From contig NC_063054.1 in the NCBI RefSeq assembly GCF_018812025.1, positions 35,980,396 through 36,044,395 of the forward strand: a stretch of 64,000 bases of DNA, read 5' to 3'. A program made the translations under genes and the position numbers. Shown here in pieces: positions 23,794 to 64,000 of this stretch. The notes under the pieces were generated by a model. That model made no database searches. It worked only from the letters and a program-made list of their open reading frames with translations, and was not told the origin of the DNA. Source of the stretch: Megalobrama amblycephala. Its lineage: Eukaryota > Chordata > Actinopteri > Cypriniformes > Xenocyprididae. The stretch's first letter is position 1. The number at the start of each line of letters is the position of its first letter.

Positions 23794-24344
23794 CTCTTCA
23801 CCTTCTTGTCATAAGCAGCGTGTGCAGGGATGTGTTGGAGCGGCGGGTGTCGGTGTGTGTCTGTACCGTAGGTCAGATTCGGGATGTCACTGATCAGCTG
23901 GTTCCTCTCGCTGTGACTGATGTTCAGCGACTCCAGCGGCTCTTGTCCAATACCGACCGCGGGCCGCCGGGGCAGAGCGTAACCGTTCTTAAAATCAAGA
24001 GTCTGAGCTCTGTGGAAAGCGGATCTCTGAATAACAGCACAGAAATAATGGGTAAATGCATAACAATATAATATCAGCATATATGATAAATAGACTCACA
24101 TAATGTTCCTTGGAAAAAAGAATAAATAATTTGTTAATTTGCAGCAAAATTTGTTTAAAATTTGCATTTAAGAACATTTATAAAGATTTTAAAATGCAGA
24201 ATTAGATTTTACAAAAGAAACCAACTAAATTTAACAAGAAGATAGCAAAGTTAAATGGGTCAAAAGGTCAAAGTTTCTCACCGTTAAATCACGAAAAGTG
24301 TTTCCTGGCAGGAAAGGAAGCCCATGCCTTGTATTTATAGACAT
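17495..24344 (-). CDS. efhc1: EFHC1 (myoclonin-1) orthologue lacking the EF-hand region
   Basis: Exons in transcription order: 24344-24282, 24026-23802, 23489-23202, 23076-22924, 22832-22640, 21522-21302, 19820-19680, 18646-18433, 18344-18192 and 17532-17495. All are GT-AG with consistent phases, giving 562 aa. The start [19 protein letters not shown] matches the EFHC1 N-terminus. Three DM10 domains are visible: about residues 97-199 ([12 protein letters not shown]), 244-363 ([12 protein letters not shown]) and 421-525 (VLRYAARL to VFGHRF). EFHC1 binds microtubules and is part of axonemal doublet (inner-junction) structures; human variants have been linked to juvenile myoclonic epilepsy. Human EFHC1 is about 640 aa and ends with an EF-hand; here the last exon gives only about 12 residues after exon 9 and no EF-hand exon is seen. 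The final exon rests on phase, an acceptor preceded by pyrimidines and a nearby poly(A) signal, so it is less certain than the rest. EFHC2 is less likely given the N-terminus and the tram2 neighbour. Confidence 0.93.
17576..18082. mobile_element. TTAA-flanked hairpin MITE (AAAGGATTAGTCCAC) in efhc1 last intron
   Basis: TTAAAGGATTAGTCCACTTT at the left pairs with the GAGCTAATCCTTTAA end at the right. The inner arms (CTCACCCTCATGTCATCCAAGA and complement, CATTCCAGGATTATTCTCCT and complement) make almost the whole element palindromic. A longer relative lies at 21640-22494. Confidence 0.75.
18949..19640. repeat. Dispersed repeat, same family, in efhc1 intron 7
   Basis: Starts TACACTACCAGTCAAAAGTT, has the reverse core CAGTCTTCAGTGTCACATGA, and ends with ACTTTTGAACGGTAGTGTAT near 19480. 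A partial second copy runs to 19640. Confidence 0.65.
20137..21037 (+). mobile_element. TTAA-flanked MITE (AAAGGTGCCCTAGAAT), copy 1
   Basis: Begins TTAAAGGTGCCCTAGAAT and ends ATTCTACGGCACCTTTAA, a 15-18-bp imperfect inverted repeat inside TTAA target sites. About 900 bp, no ORF. Near-identical copies are at 34201-35178 and, reversed, at 63416 to the window end. The TTAA target suggests piggyBac- or Kolobok-mobilised elements. Lies in efhc1 intron 6. Confidence 0.8.
21640..22494. mobile_element. Hairpin MITE related to 17576-18082, in efhc1 intron 5
   Basis: Left AGAGGATTAGTTCACTTCAG and right CTGAAGTGAACTAATCCTTT are complementary. The palindrome extends inward through matching blocks (CTACATGATCCCAGACGAGG and complement) to poly-A/poly-T runs near 21900 and 22220. 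The central part includes a second inverted repeat (TACGTCACGC / CACGTGATGTAGGCGGAAG). Confidence 0.75.
23080..23147. repeat. (CA)n microsatellite abutting the efhc1 exon 4 acceptor
   Basis: On the transcript strand this is (TG)n ending directly in GCAG at the acceptor (exon starts 23076). It fills over half of the 125-bp intron and replaces a normal pyrimidine tract. Confidence 0.97.
23536..23791. repeat. (GATA)n microsatellite filling efhc1 intron 2
   Basis: About 256 bp of GATA units with GACA/GACG interruptions. Intron 2 is 312 bp, so the array is most of it, starting 10 bases from the donor at 23801. Confidence 0.97.
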
Positions 24345-24485
24345 TATGGCTAATCTATATTAAAATGGAGTAAAAGCCAAGTAAACAAATTAAGTTAAAT
24401 ATAAGTTGTTCTCCTGTGGGAACTGCTGCTCTTCCCTGAGGAGGTTTGTTTATAATGGACTCCATGGAGACCACAAACACTGGCG

Positions 24486-24507
24486 GTTGTCATGGTGATG
24501 TAAACAA
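24486..24507 (-). promoter_or_regulatory. RFX X-box adjoining a forkhead (FOXJ1-type) motif upstream of efhc1
   Basis: On the efhc1 sense strand, 24499-24486 reads ATCACCATGACAAC, which fits the X-box consensus RYYNYY-N(1-3)-RRNRAC at every defined position. It lies 142 bases upstream of the ATG. Directly next to it, 24500-24507 reads GTAAACAA on the + strand, the forkhead core. RFX and FOXJ1 jointly drive motile-cilia genes, and EFHC1 is an axonemal protein. Use in vivo is inferred. Confidence 0.65.
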
Positions 24508-25165
24508 TTCCCTTTATGCAAGACGTTTAGACCTAATGGTCTTGTGAATCATTCACCAACAGGTGGCGCTATAAGTTCAGTTTATTCAATGCAGTTTATT
24601 TAATGCTCCATTACAATCAAAACAAAACCTCCCACAGGTCCTGCTCTGTCCATGAGCTCATATTCCTATAAAAGCCATGCTGAAATATTACTGGAAAATA
24701 AAACACCAGCAGTAAACAAACAAGTGTGTGATGGATTACACAAGCATCCTGCTGCTTTACAAGATTTAAGAGCTCAGGTGCAAACAAACAATCCACATGC
24801 ATACAAATGTTGAGTCACTTCATGTTTTGGCCTGGTTTGAGTGACAAGAGAATAAAAACCTTACATATTACGTATAAAATGATGGCTGTGTGGGCATGTG
24901 CTCTTAAAAATAAAGGTTTCAGTGAGACTACAGGCTTTACCAAACTTTTATGACTTATATCTGCTTTGTCTATTACATACACATTAGTTAAGATCTTTGT
25001 ATTGGTTTTAATAATAGAGATCCCTAATTCTTTATGAGCCATTTTATCTTAAAAATTCAATTAAATGTCTTATTAAATATTTTATATTTTTTATTTCATT
25101 TCCTTTTGACATTTTCTGTGGGGCGCAAATTACTTTTGATATAATATTCCGTTTCTGAGCATATT

Positions 25166-25906
25166 AACCTCTGGTGGTCTTTTTATTATTATTGTTGTTT
25201 ATTTTAGAAATTTTTACTTCATCAGAATTATATGAAACTTGGTAAAGGTTTTGGTACTTGCTATGTGAAAAACCAAAAAATCATGGAAATGATTACAAAA
25301 AGGGTTAAATGGCCCTGAAAAAAATAGTGACACATGTACTGTTTGCGGTAAAAAATGAGTGCATTGGAAACGAATGGGAAACGAATTTCATCTAGTGGAA
25401 ATGTTTGGTACTGCGCACAAACAAAATCTTACTGAAAGCTCATTTTTTGAGATGTCAAGCACAAATTTGGAACACAACTTGTTTAGATTTATGACTTTGA
25501 TTTTTTCTCAGTTTTACAGTAAAACGTGTTTTTGAAAATATAAATTTCATATAAAAATTAAAAATAGTATTTTTATATTTAGTATTTTTTCATAATAAAC
25601 GTAAAATTATTTTTTAAGTTCACTTTTTAAAACTTTTTTCACTTTCAGCACTTTTTTTTCTTTAAAAAGAGACCAAACTACCAAACTTAAAAATGTCATT
25701 TTCAGGTCTTTGCTCAAAAAGCGATTAACAGATAATAAATGGATCATAACTATTCCATAAATATAATTTAGTAACATAAAATCCTCTAAAAATACAAAAT
25801 ATTAAACAAAAAGACATTATCAAACTGAAATATAGTACATTAATTTCATTGAAATAAAAAATAATAGGTCATTTTTAACCGCCACGCGAAGAGCACCAGA
25901 GGGATG
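25166..25906. mobile_element. Possible MITE with CCTCTGGTG ends upstream of efhc1
   Basis: CCTCTGGTGGTCTTTTTATT at the left and GAGCACCAGAGGG at the right are inverted over about 12 bp, about 740 bp apart. The interior is AT-rich and without ORFs. Confidence 0.35.
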
Positions 25907-26408
25907 TTGCCTAATTTACATATTTTAAACATTTCAAAGTCACAACGCAATACATTTTAAGTAAAGGAAAGGGAAATGGTAGTCTATTTTACCTGTAGTA
26001 CTTTTTAGCTCTTTAGAAAACCTTTATTTTTAAGAAGCACGTTATTTATGGTTTAGTAACATCAGCATTAATTCTGAGCCCTCATGACATGTAACAGAAA
26101 CACATTAACCACAGCTGTAACACACAGAAGGTCATTGAGTGATTAACTGTGTTTGGAGATGCGTTCTGTGTTTAAGGCATGACGCTGATGTGCATCACGT
26201 TCCTATAAGAACCTCTTTGAGGCTACGGGTGCATCTATGCAGGAACATTTCAATGTCTCTCATCCCCTTTAAGAATAGAAGATTATACACAGAACACTTG
26301 GATTGCATCCCTGAGCAATCAGTATAAAAATAATTCATTCAAAAAAAATAGTGGTATCAAAAACTTTTTAAATATAAAATAGATTTCATTAAGGCTGAGA
26401 TGTCTATA

Positions 26409-26461
<53 letters not shown>
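26409..26461. repeat. (TG)n(TA)n microsatellite
   Basis: Compound repeat between the EVA1-family 3' end and efhc1. Confidence 0.95.
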
Positions 26462-26466
<5 letters not shown>

Positions 26467-26647
26467 CACACACACACAAGAATATTTGGACACTTAAGTC
26501 ACCCTTAAAAATGTACAAATGTCATTGCATTTGATAGTGAAATTTCAAGCTGCACTTATTTTAAAGAATGACAGCATAAGCAGACTTTAAGCAAAACAAA
26601 AAAATTGATAAATAATTTAATTATCTAGTGATAAAAATGAAATATGG

Positions 26648-27831
26648 GTAACACTTTACAATAACGTCCCATGCACTAAAATTAACTAACAATGTGCAAT
26701 ACATTTTTACAGTATTTATTAATCTTTTTTAACGTTAGTTAATTTAAAAAAAACTGTTCATTGTAATTTCATATTAGCTTGGGTGCATTAAAGAATATTA
26801 ACAGATTTTAATACGTTTTTCCCATTAAATTTTCATTAAAGGGGTGGTTGATTATGATTTCACTTTTTTAACTTTAGTTAGTGTGTAATGTTGCTGTTTG
26901 AGCACAAACAACATCTGCAAAGTTACGACGCTCAAAGTTCTTTTACAGAAATCGCTTTTTAAGGACTACAACAAACGGCTGGTAGGGACTACAACATGTT
27001 TCTTCCTGGGTTAGGGACATCACTAACCCTAAAATTTACATAAACCCCGCCCCCGAGAACACACTACAAAGGGGGTGAGGCCATGTTACTGCATTACAGT
27101 ATGTAACACAAAGGCAATGCATAAAAGCAAGATGCCAATGTAAGTTATAACCGTAATTTAACTAAACTATACCTGTTCTATCTTCATGCAGCATATATTC
27201 TCTGGCTCTGTAGGATCTTACAACAGTTCCCACATGAGCGATTTATAGATTATCATGACAGAATATGCTAATCAATCACTTTAAGATACCCCCCATCAGA
27301 TACATAAATTAAGAAACTAACCGTTCAGAAACGTCCTGTTGCATTCTACATGTTGTCACTTCTTCTTGAGTCTCTCCATCATTGTCCGACTTCGGTTTGA
27401 ACATAAAAGGCTGAACAGTTTCTGACATTTTCAGTGAGTCTGCGTGAGGTAATCGGCACTGCTAACACTATGTGCTAACATGAGCTCTTGAAACCCCGCC
27501 CTCTTCTTAGGAGCAGCAACTCATTTGCATTTAAAGGGACACACAAAAAACAAGCGTTTTTGCTCACCCTTTAAAAAGTGACAAATTTAACATGCTATAA
27601 AAAAAATGATCTGTGGGGTATTTTGAGCTAAAACTTCACAGACACACTCTGGGGACACCAGAGACTTATATTACATCTTTTAAAAATGGCATTATATGAT
27701 CCCTTTAAAATTTTTATAATAATGTATTAGTAAATGTCGAAATTAACATTAACTGAGATTAATAAATGCTTTAAAATATATTTCATTGTTAGTTCATGTT
27801 AACTAATGGAGCCTTATTTTAAAGTGTTACC
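26648..27831. mobile_element. MITE with GGTAACACTTTA ends, split by an insertion
   Basis: Left GGTAACACTTTACAATAA and right TTTTAAAGTGTTACC are inverted repeats. Inner parts (TTAGTTAATTTA, GTTCATGTTAACTAATG) match another copy at 50995-51267. Between 26836 and 27708 it is interrupted by a TTAA-flanked element. Downstream of the EVA1-family gene's 3' end. Confidence 0.65.
26836..27708. mobile_element. TTAA-flanked MITE (AAAGGGGTGGTTGATTATGA) nested in another MITE
   Basis: Begins TTAAAGGGGTGGTTGATTAT and ends ATTATATGATCCCTTTAA, with TTAA on both sides. The interior block near 27617-27690 (GGGGTATTTTGAGCTAAAAC, TATTACATCTTTTAAAAA) resembles the right end of the AAAGGTGCCCTAGAAT family, so the two are related. 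No ORF. Confidence 0.7.
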
Positions 27832-28509
27832 GAAAAATGCATTGTGACACAGCGAAATCAATGATGCAGGAAAGTGAAGCTCGAGCATCATTTGGTTGCA
27901 AATGCAGCATGGTTTGTTATATTTGTTTGCTAATGCAATGACATTCAGATATTTGTAAGTGTCCAAACATGTTTTAGCCCTACTGTATATGTGTATTTTG
28001 TCAGATCAAACTGGAAGGCACTTAATTTGGCGACACCTCTCCCTACAGACGGCGGTCCTCACTGTTTGACAGGCAGAGTGAAGGACCAATCACAGTGCTT
28101 AGAGCTTATCACACCTCTCAGAGCTGCCTATAGACTCCTAGAGCCAGTTTCAAATGAACTACATCTCCCATGAGCCTTAGCTTCAGCCGCATGCTGCGTT
28201 CCATTCAACGCTAAAAATTGGAATGTCCAACTTCCTACTTGGAAGTTCAGCAGAATGAAACTTCCAACTTGCGTAAATTCACAACTGTGAGATGTCAGAC
28301 ATCAAGTAGGAATATTTCCACATCCCACTGGTGGAAATGCAGCATTCACCTCTGCATACGGAAGGTTACGGATACAGCACGCCGCAACCAAAAGCTTATT
28401 TCCACTGCAAAGGAAATGCACAGTTTAATGCCACATGTGGCAAACACTTTAGCGTCCAGGAAACTCCTGTTAGCTTCCCATCTGGATTTGTCCGATCAGA
28501 GGCAGAGCT

Positions 28510-62840
<34,331 letters not shown>

Positions 62841-63415
62841 CTGGAGAGAGAACACACACACAGTCATCATGAAACGACATACACAAACCAATTTACTTTT
62901 AAAATATATTAAAATAGAAAACAGTTATTTCACAAAATAACAGTTTTTCGTGTATTTTGATCAAATGCACTACTTTTCAGTAGAAAACAATAAAATATTA
63001 TTAAAATTTAAAATTTGTTCTATTTGAGTATATTTTGAAATTTACGAAAGCCCCTAATAGTGTCGTTATTCAGCTCAAGTCAGTTCAGTGTTGATTCAGT
63101 TCAGTTCAATAACTGTGTAAAGTTCATCAGTTATACAAAGAATTTAATTCAGCTATAAGCAGCTCTACAGCAGACAATAGTGTGATTATTCAACTCAACT
63201 CAGTGTGTGTCTATATCTGTGGAGCTTTAACAGACACAGTGACCTGTAACTGAGGTACAGGGGTTTATTTGTCAGACCTGCATGAGAAAAAGGACAGAAA
63301 GCGGACAGATTTCTCTCTGCTCAGCTAACAGAACACAAAAACCTGCTGAAAGCAGCCAATAGAGGAGAGATGCAGTCATATAGTGGACGTGTGCGTGCGT
63401 GCGTATACATGTACC

Positions 63416-64000
63416 TTAAAGGTGCCATCGAACGTTTTTTTACAAGATGTAATATAAGTCTAAGGTGTCCCCTGTATGTGTTTGTGAAGTTTCAGCTCAA
63501 AATACCCCATAGATTTTTTTAAATCAATTTTTTTAACTGCCTGTTTTGGGGCATAATTAGAAATGTGCCGATTCAGGCTGCGGCCCCTTTAATTGCTTGC
63601 GCTCTCTGCCCCCCTCCCGAGCTCTCGATTCTATCATTGCATAAACAAAGTTCACACAGCTAATATAACCCTCAAAATGGATCTTTACAAAGTGTTCGTC
63701 ATGCAGCATGTCTAATCGCGTAAGTATGGTATTTATTTGGATGTTTACATTTGATTCTGAATGAGTTTGGGGCTATGCTCCGTCGCTAACGGCTAATGCT
63801 ACACTGTTGGAGAGATTTATAAAGAATGAAGTTGTGTTTATGCATTATACAGACTGCAAGTGTTTAATAATGAAAATAGCGACGCTCTTGTCTCCGTGAA
63901 TACAGTAGTAAACGATAGTAACTTTAACCACATTTAACAGTACATTAGCAACATGCTAACTAAACATTTAGAAAGACAATTTACAAATATCACTAAAAAT
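63416..64000 (-). mobile_element. TTAA-flanked MITE, copy 3, inverted and cut by the window end
   Basis: Starts TTAAAGGTGCCATCGAAC and then runs as the reverse complement of the copies at 20137 and 34201 (TTTCAGCTCAAAATACCCCA, AACATGCTAAC and others). The other terminus lies beyond 64000. Confidence 0.75.

Noticed and set aside
23529..24080. 183-codon - strand frame
   Set aside because: Only its first part is efhc1 exon 2; the rest reads through the donor into the GATA array.

Overview
The window is vertebrate nuclear DNA and looks like a teleost, most likely a cyprinid (zebrafish, carp or goldfish type). It is AT-rich, has short GT-AG introns, and carries many DNA-transposon families typical of cyprinids (Tc1-type elements, hAT-like elements, TTAA-flanked hairpin MITEs) plus very long CA, AT and GATA microsatellites. 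There are no prokaryotic features. No viral gene or toxin gene was recognised.

Three multi-exon protein genes were assembled by hand. (1) tram2 on the + strand (coding 1002-11445, 11 exons, 370 aa, complete) encodes a translocon-associated membrane protein. (2) efhc1 on the - strand (coding 24344-17495, 10 exons, about 562 aa) encodes a ciliary DM10-domain protein. The two are tail to tail, the same arrangement as TRAM2/EFHC1 on human chromosome 6p12 (from memory). (3) An EVA1-family membrane protein on the - strand (coding from 62840 down to 28510, 5 exons seen, 5' end outside the window) joins an EVA1C-like SUEL lectin ectodomain to an EVA1A-like transmembrane and cytoplasmic tail. Its introns of about 22.9 kb and 7.7 kb fill most of the right half of the window.

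Layout: 1-1001 upstream of tram2 with two NRF1-like sites; 1002-11445 tram2, its last intron carrying a 2.2-kb DNA transposon; 11446-17494 intergenic, with a dead L2-type LINE that contains an insertion within an insertion; 17495-24344 efhc1, with hairpin MITEs and microsatellites in its introns; 24345-28509 intergenic, with an RFX X-box plus forkhead motif just upstream of efhc1 and a MITE nested in a MITE; 28510-64000 the EVA1 gene, whose introns hold a 90-bp-period tandem element, a THAP-domain relic, a 1.19-kb near-perfect inverted repeat, a nearly intact Tc1 transposon and many MITEs.

The three genes act in separate processes (ER translocation, axonemal microtubules, surface receptor or autophagy) and I see no functional operon-like link. 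The observations most worth a second look are the hybrid EVA1 locus, with an internal strong-Kozak start that would give an EVA1A-sized protein; the apparent loss of the EF-hand from efhc1; the composite ciliary promoter; microsatellites abutting splice sites; and several nested or foldback repeat structures.
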